A stretch of 31,502 nucleotides of DNA from an uncultured Acetobacteraceae bacterium (GCA_937874445.1 CALNAL010000414.1:1-31502); one strand, 5' to 3'. Positions 17,532 to 25,894 are shown, numbered from the stretch's first letter. A program made the numbers and translations. The notes: generated by a model not told the origin, from the sequence alone.

Positions 17532-17567
17532 CCCGGGTTGGCGTGGCGCCTAGGGGGCCACCCCGGG
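17532..17567 (-). promoter_or_regulatory. Stem-loop in the murJ 5' leader
   Basis: GTGGC (17543-17547) pairs with GCCAC (17557-17561), and the flanking CCCGGG (17532-17537) pairs with CCCGGG (17562-17567), leaving a 5-base bulge. The structure ends about 14 bases from the murJ ATG, directly behind AGGAGG, so it could influence ribosome loading. No function is demonstrated. Confidence 0.4.
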
Positions 17568-17620
17568 GGAGCATCCGGGTGTCTCCGGACGAGGCTGATA
17601 CGCGCCGAATCCGGGCGGGT

Positions 17621-17673
17621 CAGGCATTGTCATGCACAAAATGCAGGCATATCCCCTGCCTTGAAACAGGCAT
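17621..17673. repeat. Three CAGGCAT direct repeats at exact 23-bp spacing upstream of glnK
   Basis: CAGGCAT occurs at 17621-17627, 17644-17650 and 17667-17673, each exactly 23 bp after the last, while the sequence between copies is not conserved. The second and third copies also take part in dyads: AGGCA (17645-17649) with TGCCT (17657-17661), that TGCCT with AGGCA (17668-17672), and the palindrome GGCATGCC (17669-17676). Regular phasing near two helical turns is what a cooperatively binding regulator would need. The array sits between divergent murJ and glnK, and ends about 70 bp before the glnK start. I do not recognise it as an NtrC site. Confidence 0.6.
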
Positions 17674-17689
17674 GCCCGGCGAATCCGTA

Positions 17690-17705
17690 CGGCATGGTTT
17701 TTGAT
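17690..17705 (+). promoter_or_regulatory. Imperfect sigma-54-like promoter for glnK
   Basis: CGGCATGGTTTTTGAT keeps GGCA, the intervening G and TTG at the spacing of the -24/-12 consensus (TGGCACG-N4-TTGCW), but has GA where GC is expected at -12. It lies about 38 bases before the glnK ATG, a sensible leader length. glnK-amtB is commonly sigma-54/NtrC-dependent in proteobacteria, which raises the prior; the mismatch lowers it. Confidence 0.3.
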
Positions 17706-17742
17706 AAGCATCCGCAGACAGCTAACCGGAGCAGGCGGCGAC

Positions 17743-18081
17743 ATGAAGCTCATTATGGCCATCATCAAACCCTTCAAGCTTGACGACGTGCGCGAGGCGC
17801 TGACCCCGCTCGGCGTGCAGGGCCTGACGGTTTCCGAGGTGAAGGGGTTCGGGCGTCAGAAGGGCCAGACCGAAATCTATCGCGGGGCGGAGTACCACGT
17901 GAACTTCCTGCCCAAGGTGAAGATCGAGGTGGTGGTGCCCGACGATCTTGCCGAGCAGGTCGTCGAGGCGATCGTTTCCTCCGCCCGCACCGGCAAGATC
18001 GGCGACGGCAAGATCTTCATGATGGAGGTTGGCCGTGCCGTGCGTATTCGCACCGGCGAAGCCGATGCCGAGGCGCTCTGA
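17743..18081 (+). CDS. glnK: P-II nitrogen regulatory protein GlnK/GlnB
   Basis: A 112-residue P-II signal protein. It starts MKLIMAIIKPFKLDDVREAL; the T-loop holds the uridylylation tyrosine Y51 (RGAEYHVNF), and the C-terminal signature TGKIGDGKIFM is followed by VRIRTGEADAEAL. P-II trimers sense ATP/ADP and 2-oxoglutarate and, when not uridylylated, block AmtB and adjust glutamine synthetase control. The adjacent amtB, 38 bases downstream, makes GlnK the better name. The ATG at 17743 was chosen over an upstream in-frame ATG at 17701, because the family always begins at MK-hydrophobic-IIKPFKL. The upstream region holds the repeats and the sigma-54-like site. Confidence 0.96.
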   Translation: MKLIMAIIKPFKLDDVREALTPLGVQGLTVSEVKGFGRQKGQTEIYRGAEYHVNFLPKVKIEVVVPDDLAEQVVEAIVSSARTGKIGDGKIFMMEVGRAVRIRTGEADAEAL

Positions 18082-18119
18082 GTACCGCAACAGACCGCGA
18101 CAAGAGGAATTCTGGGATC

Positions 18120-19457
18120 ATGCGTAACTTGCTGCGGCGGGCCGCCTGGGTGCTGCCGATGCTGCTGGCTTCCGCCCCTGCCTTTGCCGAAGAGGCGGCC
18201 AAGGTGGATTCTGGCGATACCGCCTGGATGCTCACCTCCACCGCTCTCGTCCTGCTGATGACAGTGCCGGGTGTCGCCCTCTTCTATGGCGGCATGGTGC
18301 GCAAGAAGACCGTGCTCGCCACGATGATGCAGTCCTTCATGATCACCGCGCTGATCACCGTGGTGTGGATGGTGGCCGGCTACTCGATCGCCTTTACCAA
18401 CGGCAATGCGTATTTCGGCGATTTCTCGCGCTTTCTGCTCTCCGGCATCGGCGACAAGTGGGACCAGCCTTTCGTGCTGGGGGCCGGCACTGATGCCGCC
18501 GTCACGAACACGATTCCCGAAACCGTGTTCATGATGTTCCAGATGACCTTTGCCATCATCACCCCCGCGCTGATCACCGGCGCCGTCGCCGACCGCATGA
18601 AGTTCTCGGCGATGTGCGTGTTCATGGTGCTGTGGTCGCTGCTGGTCTATGCGCCGATCGCGCATTGGGTGTGGGCGCCCACTGGATGGCTTGCCGCCCT
18701 TGGCGCGGCCGATTTCGCCGGCGGCACCGTGGTGCATATCAATGCCGGTGTGGCCGGGCTGGTCTGCTGCCTGGTGCTCGGCAAGCGCGTCGGCTACGGG
18801 CAGGACAACATGGCCCCGCACAACCTCGCCTTCGCGGTGATCGGAGCCTCGCTGCTGTGGGTGGGCTGGTTCGGCTTCAACGCGGGCTCTGCGCTCTCGG
18901 CCGGTGGACGCGCCGGCATGGCCATGGCTGCCACCCAGATCGCCACCGGCGCTGCCGCCGTGTCCTGGACCTTTGCCGAGTGGATCGCCAAGGGCAAGCC
19001 CTCCGTGCTCGGGGCCATTTCCGGCGCCGTTGCGGGGTTGGTTGCCATCACTCCGGCCTCCGGCTTCGTGCTGCCCGGTCCGGCGCTGATCATCGGCATC
19101 CTCGCGGGCGTGATCTGCTATTGGGCGGCCACGACCGTGAAGCATCTGCTTGGCTATGACGACAGCCTCGACGCCTTCGGCGTGCATGGTGTGGGCGGGA
19201 TCGTCGGAGCCCTGCTCACCGGGGTGTTCGCCTACGGACCGCTCTCCGCCGACAAGGATCACCCTGCCGGCATCTACATCGGAGGCCTCGAGCAGTTCGG
19301 CCATCAGCTGGTCGCAGTGGCTGCCACCCTGGTCTACACTGCGATTGTCACGTTCATCCTGCTGCTCATCGTCAATGCCATCATCGGCCTGCGCGTTTCC
19401 CAGGAAGAGGAACGCGAGGGGCTCGACGTGGTGCTGCACGGCGAGCGGTTGGGCTAG
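18120..19457 (+). CDS. amtB: Ammonium transporter AmtB
   Basis: A 445-residue ammonium channel with a cleavable signal peptide (ending near SAPAFA, residue 23) and about 11 membrane helices. The twin histidines of the conduction pore are H206 (VVHINAG) and H356 (FGVHGVGG), 150 residues apart as in E. coli AmtB. The signature DxFGVHGVGG is intact, and the cytoplasmic tail is short (after IIGLRVSQEEEREGLD). It admits ammonium and is shut by unmodified GlnK, whose gene lies directly upstream. AGAGGA lies 11 bases before the ATG. A strong terminator follows at 19508. Confidence 0.96.
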   Translation: MRNLLRRAAWVLPMLLASAPAFAEEAAKVDSGDTAWMLTSTALVLLMTVPGVALFYGGMVRKKTVLATMMQSFMITALITVVWMVAGYSIAFTNGNAYFGDFSRFLLSGIGDKWDQPFVLGAGTDAAVTNTIPETVFMMFQMTFAIITPALITGAVADRMKFSAMCVFMVLWSLLVYAPIAHWVWAPTGWLAALGAADFAGGTVVHINAGVAGLVCCLVLGKRVGYGQDNMAPHNLAFAVIGASLLWVGWFGFNAGSALSAGGRAGMAMAATQIATGAAAVSWTFAEWIAKGKPSVLGAISGAVAGLVAITPASGFVLPGPALIIGILAGVICYWAATTVKHLLGYDDSLDAFGVHGVGGIVGALLTGVFAYGPLSADKDHPAGIYIGGLEQFGHQLVAVAATLVYTAIVTFILLLIVNAIIGLRVSQEEEREGLDVVLHGERLG

Positions 19458-19507
19458 GTTTCAGCCCGAGTTCTTTGAGTCCGCCGGGGTTTCCGCCCCG
19501 GAGACGG

Positions 19508-19540
19508 AACCCCCTCTCCGGCGACGGGGAGGGGGTTTTT
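19508..19540 (+). terminator. Rho-independent terminator after amtB
   Basis: AACCCCCTCTCC (19508-19519) pairs with GGGGAGGGGGTT (19526-19537, one T-G pair) around a 6-nt loop, and TTTTT (19536-19540) ends the stem. A second hairpin, CCGGGG-tttccg-CCCCGG (19484-19501), stands just before it. It separates glnK-amtB from ftsK. Confidence 0.88.
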
Positions 19541-19598
19541 ATGTACTTCGTCACGCCGCTTTTTCCGTCAGCAGGTTATGGGGTATGCTTCGCGTTGC

Positions 19599-19612
19599 GC
19601 CGCATCTGCGGC
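19599..19612. promoter_or_regulatory. Palindrome just upstream of ftsK
   Basis: GCCGCA-TC-TGCGGC is a perfect inverted repeat ending 20 bases before the ftsK ATG. It could be an operator or a small mRNA hairpin; in such GC-rich DNA, chance is also possible. Confidence 0.3.
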
Positions 19613-19631
19613 TGCCAGAGCGGAGTGACGC

Positions 19632-22118
19632 ATGGGGGTTGCCTTTCCATCCCGGCGCGAAAGCGGCCGGTTCGCTTCCGAGGCGGTGCGGACCCTGATC
19701 CGCCGCCGTCTCGCCGAACTCGGGGCGATGCTGATCGCCCTGGCCGGCATGGCCATGTTGGTGGCCCTGGTCAGCTACGACGCGCGCGATCCTTCTCTCA
19801 ATACGGCCACTGTCGGAGTGGCCCACAACCTTGCCGGGCGGCCCGGGGCCATGTTTGCCGATGCCCTGCTGCAAGGATTCGGCTTGGCTGGCGTGCTGCC
19901 CGCTCTGGCCCTGCTCGCCTGGGCCTGGCGTATCGGTTCGCATCGCGGTGTGGGCAACCTGCCGCTGCGTATCGCTGCCCTGCTGGCTGCCCTGCCGGTG
20001 AGCGCCGGCGTATTTTCCGCCCTGCCCGGCCTGCTCGGCGTGCCGTTGGCCTGGCCCACCCCGGCCGGACTTGGCGGGGCCTCCGGCGCCGTACTCAAGG
20101 GCGATGTGCTGGCCGCCGGCGCGGGGCTGATCGGCCGCTTCGGACCTCCCATCGTGTGGGCCCTGGCCGCGGTTCTCACGCTGCTGCTGATCGTGCTTGC
20201 CCTCGGTCTGTCTGCCGGAGAGTGGCGTGTCGCCGCCCATGCGCTGCAACGCACGGCCCACGGCGGGCAACGGGCCGCCGGATTCTTCGGCCGAGCCACC
20301 GCCCGTGTCGGCGGCGCCGGCTACGACCTGTTGATGCGCATCAACGGCGAGCGCCCCCGCATCCGCCCGATGGAGCCCCGCGAGGAGGGAGAGCCCCAGC
20401 CCGGGCGGCCGCCGGTGTCCCTTCCGGCCGCCTTCGTGGCGGAGTCCGGAGAGGAGGGCGGTCCCCTTGTCCAGTCCGACCGCGAACCACGTCCCGGCCC
20501 CGGGGAAAGCAGCAGAGGGGAGCCGCCGGCACCGCCCCGATCCAAGCCCGCGCCTTCCCGCCGCGTCCAGACGCCCCGCCAGGACAGCCTGGCGCTGGAA
20601 GGCGGCTGGCGCTTCCCCGCCCTCGACCTGCTTAAGGCCCCGCCGCCGCGGGGCGCCGGTGCTCCCACCCAGGAGAGCCTCCAGGCCAACGCCCGCCTGC
20701 TCGAATCCGTGCTCGCCGACTACGGCGTGCAGGGTCAGATCGTCGAGATCAATGCCGGCCCCGTCGTGACTCTCTACGAACTGGAGCCCGCCCCGGGCAT
20801 CCGCTCGGCACGCGTGATCGGGTTGGCTGACGATGTGGCCCGCTCGCTCTCGGTGACGGCCGTGCGCATCGCCACCGTGCCGGGGCGTAACGTCATCGGC
20901 ATCGAGGTGCCCAACGCCAAGCGCGAGACCGTCTATCTGCGCGAGTTGCTGGAGACCGATGCCTGGACGCGCCAGCAGGCCCGCCTCGGGGTGGCGCTCG
21001 GCAAGGACATCGGCGGCGGTGCCGTGATCGCTGACCTCGCGCGCATGCCCCACCTGCTGGTGGCCGGCACTACCGGCTCGGGCAAGTCGGTCGGCATCAA
21101 CGCGATGATCCTTTCGTTGCTCTACCGGATGTCACCCGAGCAGTGCCGGTTGATTCTCATCGACCCCAAGATGCTGGAACTCTCGGTATACGACGGCATT
21201 CCCCATTTGCTGGCCCCGGTGGTGACCGAACCGCCCAAGGCGGTGATGGCGCTGAAATGGACCGTGCGCGAGATGGAGCGCCGCTACCGCGCCATGAGTC
21301 AGCTCGGGGTGCGCAACCTCAACGGCTACAACGACCGCGTCGCCCAGGCCCTGGCCCACGGCGAGGTGGTGACGCGCCGCGTGCAAACCGGCTTCGATTC
21401 CGAGACCGGAAAGCCGGTGTTCGAGGAGCAGCCGCTGGCGCTCGAGAAGCTGCCCTATATCGTCGTCGTCATCGACGAGATGGCCGACCTGATGATGGTC
21501 GCCGGCAAGGAGATCGAGGCCGCAGTGCAGCGCCTCGCCCAGATGGCGCGCGCCGCGGGCATCCATGTCATCATGGCGACCCAGCGGCCTTCGGTGGATG
21601 TCATCACCGGCACTATCAAGGCCAACTTTCCCACCCGCATTTCCTTCCAGGTCATCAGCAAGTTCGACAGCCGCACCATCCTCGGCGAACAGGGAGCGGA
21701 ACAGCTGCTGGGCATGGGGGACATGCTCTACATGGCCGGCGGCGGGCGCATTACCCGTGTGCATGGGCCCTTTGTCTCCGATGACGAGGTGGAGAACATC
21801 GTCGCCTTCCTGAGCGAGCAGGGCGAGCCGCACTATGTCGAAGAGGTCACCGAGGCGCTCGAGGACGACGGCTCCAACCCTGCCCTCTCCGGCATTGCCG
21901 GGGCCTCGGATGCCGAGAAGGCCCTGTTCGACCAGGCCGTGGCTCTAGTGGCACGCGAGGGCAAGGCTTCCACCAGCTTCATCCAGCGCCATCTCCAGAT
22001 CGGCTACAACCGGGCTGCCCGGCTCATCGAACAGATGGAGCAGGAAGGCGTCGTCGGCCCGGCCAACCACGTGGGCAAGCGCGAGGTCCTGGTGCGGCGA
22101 ACCTCTGACGACGAATAG
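19632..22118 (+). CDS. ftsK: DNA translocase FtsK
   Basis: An 828-residue septal DNA pump. Residues of about 25-205 contain four membrane helices; about 225-330 is a proline/glutamate-rich linker; about 340-745 is the RecA-like motor with Walker A GTTGSGKS (479-486) and Walker B VVVIDEMADLM; and the last 70 residues form the winged-helix gamma domain (STSFIQRHLQIGYNRAARLIEQME) that reads KOPS orientation. It coordinates chromosome-dimer resolution with division through XerCD. The ATG at 19632 has GGAG six bases upstream. It is a normal alphaproteobacterial length, with a short linker compared with E. coli. Confidence 0.96.
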   Translation: MGVAFPSRRESGRFASEAVRTLIRRRLAELGAMLIALAGMAMLVALVSYDARDPSLNTATVGVAHNLAGRPGAMFADALLQGFGLAGVLPALALLAWAWRIGSHRGVGNLPLRIAALLAALPVSAGVFSALPGLLGVPLAWPTPAGLGGASGAVLKGDVLAAGAGLIGRFGPPIVWALAAVLTLLLIVLALGLSAGEWRVAAHALQRTAHGGQRAAGFFGRATARVGGAGYDLLMRINGERPRIRPMEPREEGEPQPGRPPVSLPAAFVAESGEEGGPLVQSDREPRPGPGESSRGEPPAPPRSKPAPSRRVQTPRQDSLALEGGWRFPALDLLKAPPPRGAGAPTQESLQANARLLESVLADYGVQGQIVEINAGPVVTLYELEPAPGIRSARVIGLADDVARSLSVTAVRIATVPGRNVIGIEVPNAKRETVYLRELLETDAWTRQQARLGVALGKDIGGGAVIADLARMPHLLVAGTTGSGKSVGINAMILSLLYRMSPEQCRLILIDPKMLELSVYDGIPHLLAPVVTEPPKAVMALKWTVREMERRYRAMSQLGVRNLNGYNDRVAQALAHGEVVTRRVQTGFDSETGKPVFEEQPLALEKLPYIVVVIDEMADLMMVAGKEIEAAVQRLAQMARAAGIHVIMATQRPSVDVITGTIKANFPTRISFQVISKFDSRTILGEQGAEQLLGMGDMLYMAGGGRITRVHGPFVSDDEVENIVAFLSEQGEPHYVEEVTEALEDDGSNPALSGIAGASDAEKALFDQAVALVAREGKASTSFIQRHLQIGYNRAARLIEQMEQEGVVGPANHVGKREVLVRRTSDDE

Positions 22119-22167
22119 GGCGGCTCGTTTGTTCCGCAGCGGATCTGCAGTAGCTGCTTGAGCATCA

Positions 22168-22183
22168 GGGGGGCGTGCCCCCC
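22168..22183. terminator. GC hairpin between convergent ftsK and M23 gene
   Basis: GGGGGG-CGTG-CCCCCC lies 50 bases after the ftsK stop and 44 bases before the end of the convergent peptidase gene. Only TT follows, so termination strength is doubtful; it may serve both genes. The remaining bases of this 108-base gap show nothing else. Confidence 0.45.
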
Positions 22184-22226
22184 TTGGGCATTCGGGAAAT
22201 GCCAGCCGTGAAAAGCGGCGTGTGTC

Positions 22227-22796
22227 TCAGCGGCGGTGGCTGCGGCGTGCGCGGGGCTCGGCTGCGGCGGGATCGGGGGCGCGGGCAACCTCGATGGTAT
22301 CGCGGGGCAGCGCGGGCGCGGTGCAGGAAGCGAGCGCGATGGAAGGGGCCGGGTTGACGGCCGTGCCGCCAACCCGGACTTCGAAGTGCAGATGCGGCGT
22401 GGTGGCGCGTCCGGTAGCACCAACCAGGCCGACGAGGGTACCGGTGTCCACCTTCGAACCGACGTGCAGACCGGGGGCGAAGCGGGAAAGATGGGCGTAG
22501 CGCGTGCTGACGCCGTTCGTGTGCTGGACCTCGACGAGATTTCCGTAGCCGCCCCAGCGCTGCATCATCACGACTGTTCCGGGGGCTGCAGCGCGGACCG
22601 GGGAGCCGTAGGGGGCCAGCAGATCAATGCCCTTGTGGTAGGAGCTGAATCCGCGTCCGACGGTTTTCAGTGCCGCGGCCGGCATGGCCATTTCAAGACA
22701 GGCCGATGCGGCGTCGGCAGTACGAGCCGCCAGCGGGGCAAGCAGGAGGGTGAAAAGGACGAGAGAAAGAAGGGGGATACGAAATTGCCTCTGCAT
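22227..22796 (-). CDS. M23-family metallopeptidase (LytM-type)
   Basis: A 189-residue secreted protein with a signal peptide ending near ARTADAA (residue 30). The LytM catalytic core is complete: the zinc ligands H54 and D58 (HKGIDLLAPYGSPV), H102 in RYAHL, and H135/H137 in TPHLHFEV. It should cleave peptidoglycan cross-bridges in the periplasm, or act as a hydrolase activator, though intact ligands favour an enzyme. The C-terminal 35 residues are alanine/arginine/proline-rich and probably disordered. There are no accessory LysM or coiled-coil domains, so this is a minimal form. Convergent with ftsK, divergent from the MFS gene. Confidence 0.92.
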   Translation of the reverse strand: MQRQFRIPLLSLVLFTLLLAPLAARTADAASACLEMAMPAAALKTVGRGFSSYHKGIDLLAPYGSPVRAAAPGTVVMMQRWGGYGNLVEVQHTNGVSTRYAHLSRFAPGLHVGSKVDTGTLVGLVGATGRATTPHLHFEVRVGGTAVNPAPSIALASCTAPALPRDTIEVARAPDPAAAEPRARRSHRR

Positions 22797-22927
22797 TTTA
22801 GTCCGCTATCATGGAGTCGCGCGATAAGACAACCCAGAATCGAAATATCCTGTAAAAATTCGTGTTCGCGGAGCAGGTTTTTCCGGCTGCTTTGCAAGCC
22901 TCGGCCGACCCGGGTATTTCCGTTCCC

Positions 22928-24118
22928 ATGAAAATTCCCGTTTGGCTGCCTCTGCTCCTTGGCCTGCTGACGGCGGTCGGCTCGGTCTCCACCGACATGT
23001 ATCTGCCCGCTTTTCCGGCCATCGAGACGGCCCTCGGCGGGCGCCCGGGGGCGGCACAGATTACGCTCGCGGCCTTCTTCGCGGGGCTGGCGCTTGGGCA
23101 GATCTCCATGGGGGCTCTCTCCGATCGCTTCGGACGGCGCGTCCCGCTGATCCTTGGTACCGCGCTCTACACGCTGGCCACCATCGGTTGCGCCCTGGCC
23201 CCCGACATCACCACCCTCTCGCTGTGCCGCTTTGTCTCCGCGCTGGGCGGCTCCGCAGGGATGGTGATCCCGCGTGCCATCGTCCGCGACCTCGCCGACG
23301 GCCATGCCGCGACGCGCCTGATCAGCCGCCAGGTGCTGGTGATGGGAGCCGCTCCCATCCTTGCCCCCACCCTTGGCGGCGTGGTGCTGACCTTTGCCGG
23401 TTGGCAAGCCGTGTTCTGGGTATGCGCTCTCTATGGAGCTATCTGCTGCCTTGCGGTGGCGCTCCTGATGCCCGAGACGCTGCTCGCCGAGAGGCGCGTG
23501 TACGACAGTCTGGCCCGCCTCACCCGTCGCTACGGCACCATCGCCGTCGAGCCCAGTTTTCTTGCCAACGCACTGGCCTGCTCCGGCTCATCCTTCGCGC
23601 TGTTTGCCTATATCGGCGGCTCGCCGATGGTATTCGAAAGGACCTACCACCTCAGCCCCTCGGCCTATGGCGCGATGTTCAGCACTTGCGCCATGGGATT
23701 CATTCTCTTCTCGCAGATCAACCCATCGGCAGTGCATCGCTGGGGCGTCGGGCCGATGCTGCGGGTGGGCACACGGGCGCTGCTGGCGGCACATCTGCTG
23801 ATGCTCGGCCTTGCCCTGGCCCAGCCGGCCACCTGGTGGCTGCTGGCGCTCCCGATCTTTCTTGCCAGCGGCTGCGGCGCCTTGGTGATGGCCAATGCCA
23901 CCGTGGGCTCGCTGCACCGCCACGCTGCCCACGCCGGCAGCGCCACGGCACTGATGGGCACCATGCAGTTCGTGCTCGGAGCCTCCAGCGGGCTCGCGGT
24001 GGGGCTGCTGGGCGACGGCACCGCCCGCCCGATGGCCGCGCTGATGCTCTGCGGTGGCCTGCTCGCGGCTGGCGCCGATCTCTGGCGTGGCCGTGTGGAA
24101 CGCCGCGACCCCGCCTGA
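22928..24118 (+). CDS. MFS drug exporter, Bcr/CflA family
   Basis: A 396-residue, 12-helix major facilitator. The loop 2-3 motif reads GALSDRFGRRVPLILG, and the first helices (LLLGLLTAVGSVSTDMYLPAFPAI) have the STDMYLPA signature typical of Bcr/CflA drug:H+ antiporters. It probably exports small toxic compounds at the inner membrane; the substrate is unknown. The ATG at 22928 is preferred because family proteins begin a few residues before the first helix; a GTG at 22862 would add 22 residues, and neither has a clear ribosome site. It is followed after 125 bases by the amidotransferase-like hydrolase on the same strand. Confidence 0.88.
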   Translation: MKIPVWLPLLLGLLTAVGSVSTDMYLPAFPAIETALGGRPGAAQITLAAFFAGLALGQISMGALSDRFGRRVPLILGTALYTLATIGCALAPDITTLSLCRFVSALGGSAGMVIPRAIVRDLADGHAATRLISRQVLVMGAAPILAPTLGGVVLTFAGWQAVFWVCALYGAICCLAVALLMPETLLAERRVYDSLARLTRRYGTIAVEPSFLANALACSGSSFALFAYIGGSPMVFERTYHLSPSAYGAMFSTCAMGFILFSQINPSAVHRWGVGPMLRVGTRALLAAHLLMLGLALAQPATWWLLALPIFLASGCGALVMANATVGSLHRHAAHAGSATALMGTMQFVLGASSGLAVGLLGDGTARPMAALMLCGGLLAAGADLWRGRVERRDPA

Positions 24119-24243
24119 CCGCGTCCGGAGCCTTCCCCGCAGGCCGGTTCTTGCATTGCCACAAATCCGCCCTGCTGCTTTGCAATGGGACGCCCGTTTC
24201 GCGCGGGGCTATGACCCCCGCAAAGCCAGGAAAGTCCGAGCCC

Positions 24244-24996
24244 ATGAGCCTGATGGCCAATCTGATGGTCGGCATTTCGGTCTGCGATGCCCGGGTGGGC
24301 GACGTAATGGCCCATACCACCCCGGCCCGCTATGCCGCCGCCATCCTCGGCGGCACAGGTGCGGTGCCGGTGCTGCTGCCACCCGTGGGTGAGGCCATGC
24401 TTGCCGCCCTCGACCGTCTCGATGGGGTGTTGCTGTCCGGCAGCCCTTCCAACGTCGAACCCCACCTCTATGGCGTGCCCGACTCTCTCACCCCCGGCCG
24501 CCACGACCCGGCGCGCGATGCCACCACCCTGCCACTCGCCCGCGCCGCCGTTGCCCGCGGTCTGCCGCTGCTGGCCATCTGCCGCGGCATCCAGGAGCTC
24601 AATGTCGCCTTCGGTGGCACTCTCCTGCAGCAGGTGCAGACCCTTCCCGGCCGCATCGACCATCGCGGAGCTTCCGGCGGTCCAGAGTTTCGCTATCAGC
24701 CGCGCCACAAGGTTGCGCTTTCCGGTGAGCTCGCCCGCCTGCTCGGCAAGAGCGAAACCAAGGTGAATTCTTCCCATGAGCAGGCCATCGACCGGCCCGG
24801 CGAGGGGTTGGCCGTGGAGGCGGTCGCCGAAGATGGCACCATCGAAGCCGTGCGCGTCATTTCCACTCGGGGTTTTGCCCTCGGCGTGCAGTGGCATCCT
24901 GAATGGCGATTCGAGCAGAACCCCGACAGTCGTGCCCTTTTCTCTGCCTTCGGCGCCGCCTGTCGCGCTTACGCCAGCCGTCGCGCGGCGGCCTGA
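24244..24996 (+). CDS. Gamma-glutamyl-gamma-aminobutyrate hydrolase family protein (peptidase C26)
   Basis: A 250-residue class-I glutamine-amidotransferase-like hydrolase. The nucleophile elbow is C113 (LLAICRGIQELN), and the partners H218 and E220 lie in GVQWHPEW. The N-terminal VGISVCD and the block LLSGSPSNVEPHLYG match the PuuD/C26 group, which splits gamma-glutamyl amides such as gamma-Glu-GABA from putrescine breakdown. No other putrescine genes are nearby, so the exact substrate is open. AGGAAAG lies nine bases before the ATG at 24244; in-frame ATGs upstream (24211) and downstream (24256) are less favoured. A spaced dyad (CATTGC 24154 / GCAATG 24182) lies in the upstream gap. Confidence 0.88.
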   Translation: MSLMANLMVGISVCDARVGDVMAHTTPARYAAAILGGTGAVPVLLPPVGEAMLAALDRLDGVLLSGSPSNVEPHLYGVPDSLTPGRHDPARDATTLPLARAAVARGLPLLAICRGIQELNVAFGGTLLQQVQTLPGRIDHRGASGGPEFRYQPRHKVALSGELARLLGKSETKVNSSHEQAIDRPGEGLAVEAVAEDGTIEAVRVISTRGFALGVQWHPEWRFEQNPDSRALFSAFGAACRAYASRRAAA

Positions 24997-25030
24997 ACCG
25001 GGCCCGCAATGGGGCGTGTCCCGGTTTGAA

Positions 25031-25080
25031 TTTTTCTTGAAGGAAGAAAAAGCAAGAAGGACTTTGATCCATTGAGGATC
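25031..25080. other. Two hairpins in the gap before the tRNA
   Basis: TTTTTCTT-gaagg-AAGAAAAA (25031-25051) is a perfect 8-bp AT-rich stem, and GATCC-attga-GGATC (25066-25080) is a second dyad. They follow the C26 gene by 34 bases and could end its transcript. The lysine/phenylalanine-rich translation of the first resembles short intergenic repeats that I associate with Acetobacteraceae, but I cannot verify that. No gene is visible between 24997 and 25202. Confidence 0.4.
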
Positions 25081-25202
25081 CCCGGCTGACCTCGGCGGGG
25101 TACCTTTAACGGATGCGGCTTCCTTGGTTCGTCTTGCTTGCAAGAGGAATCCCCTTGCTTTGCCCCGCCGCCTCGCCAGACCAGGCTTGGCAACGTCGAA
25201 CG

Positions 25203-25231
25203 TTGCACGGTACCGCGAGCTTGCCTATAAG
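25203..25231 (+). promoter_or_regulatory. Sigma-70 promoter of tRNA-Gly
   Basis: TTGCAC (25203-25208), a 17-base spacer, then TATAAG (25226-25231), 17 bases before the tRNA 5' end. Spacing and both hexamers are near consensus, and a GC-rich stretch follows the -10, as often seen at stable-RNA promoters. Confidence 0.75.
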
Positions 25232-25248
25232 GCGAGGTCCGCTGCGTC

Positions 25249-25322
25249 GCGGGTGTAGTTCAATGGTAGAACGGCAGCTTCCCAAGCTGCACACGAGGGT
25301 TCGATTCCCTTCACCCGCTCCA
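25249..25322 (+). tRNA. tRNA-Gly (anticodon CCC)
   Basis: A 74-nt cloverleaf. The acceptor arm GCGGGTG pairs with CACCCGC; the D-loop contains AGTTCAATGGTAGA; the anticodon arm is GCAGC-TTCCCAA-GCTGC with anticodon CCC, reading GGG; and the T-arm holds GGTTCGATTCC. The 3' CCA (25320-25322) is encoded. Discriminator base is T. Confidence 0.97.
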
Positions 25323-25372
25323 GCCTTTTCCCCCAGGATCCTGCACGAACGGCCGCCTTGCTGCGGTTGCCT

Positions 25373-25894
25373 TCAGTGCGTAGGGGGGGCGTAGCCCAGC
25401 CAGACGAAAATCCGCTCGCTCGGGGGCCAAGCCTGCATGAGAGGGGCGCGATATTGTACGGCCGCCCCCGCTACGCCGAGAATCACCAGAACACTGAGAA
25501 CCCAAGCGAGCAGCACACTACGCTTCAACCGGGGAGGTTCCGTGGCGTCGGTGTCCGGTCGTGCCCGGCGCGGCTCCGCAACCAGCGTGGGAGGAGGGCC
25601 CGGGTTTTTTTCCTCAGGCGGCAGGACTTCCGGGGAGGAACCTTCTGGGGCGATGGGTTCGGCCGGCACGACAGCCGGCTCCGCTGCCGGGGAGTCGATG
25701 GGCGATTCAGTTCCGGACGGCTCGGTTCCGACCGGCTCGACCCCGGCCGGTTCGGCCTCGAGCGGACCGGCATTGGTCGGTTCGAAATCCCATTCGTGCT
25801 GGCAGCGCGCGCACCGCATCCGCTGCCGTCCCCCACCAAGACGGGACTCGGGTACCTCGTAGATGGCCTCACAGGCCGGACAGACGACTCGCAT
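25373..25894 (-). CDS. MJ0042-type zinc-ribbon membrane protein
   Basis: A 173-residue protein. The N-terminal zinc ribbon has C5/C8 (CPAC) and C28/C31 (CARC) around YEVPESRLG, the MJ0042 (zinc_ribbon_4/5) pattern. Residues of about 40-120 are a proline/glutamate-rich low-complexity linker with repeated EPxGxE units. One membrane helix (VLLAWVLSVLVILGVAGAAV) lies at about residues 126-145, and a short tail follows. Function is unknown; such proteins often sit beside ftsE-ftsX in alphaproteobacteria, but here those genes are absent. The start at 25894 is placed where the ribbon begins; an 18-residue upstream extension is unlikely. It is convergent with the tRNA and divergent from ydcF. Confidence 0.8.
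   Translation of the reverse strand: MRVVCPACEAIYEVPESRLGGGRQRMRCARCQHEWDFEPTNAGPLEAEPAGVEPVGTEPSGTESPIDSPAAEPAVVPAEPIAPEGSSPEVLPPEEKNPGPPPTLVAEPRRARPDTDATEPPRLKRSVLLAWVLSVLVILGVAGAAVQYRAPLMQAWPPSERIFVWLGYAPPTH

Noticed and set aside
17631..17648. TGCA-N5-TGCA as an NtrC binding site upstream of glnK
   Set aside because: The half-site spacing and sequence do not fit the NtrC consensus (TGCAC...GTGCA with a longer centre); only a loose similarity.
17877..19439. Long histidine/glycine-rich open frame opposite glnK and amtB
   Set aside because: It is an antisense shadow; both plus-strand genes are canonical and no antisense ribosome site or motif is seen.
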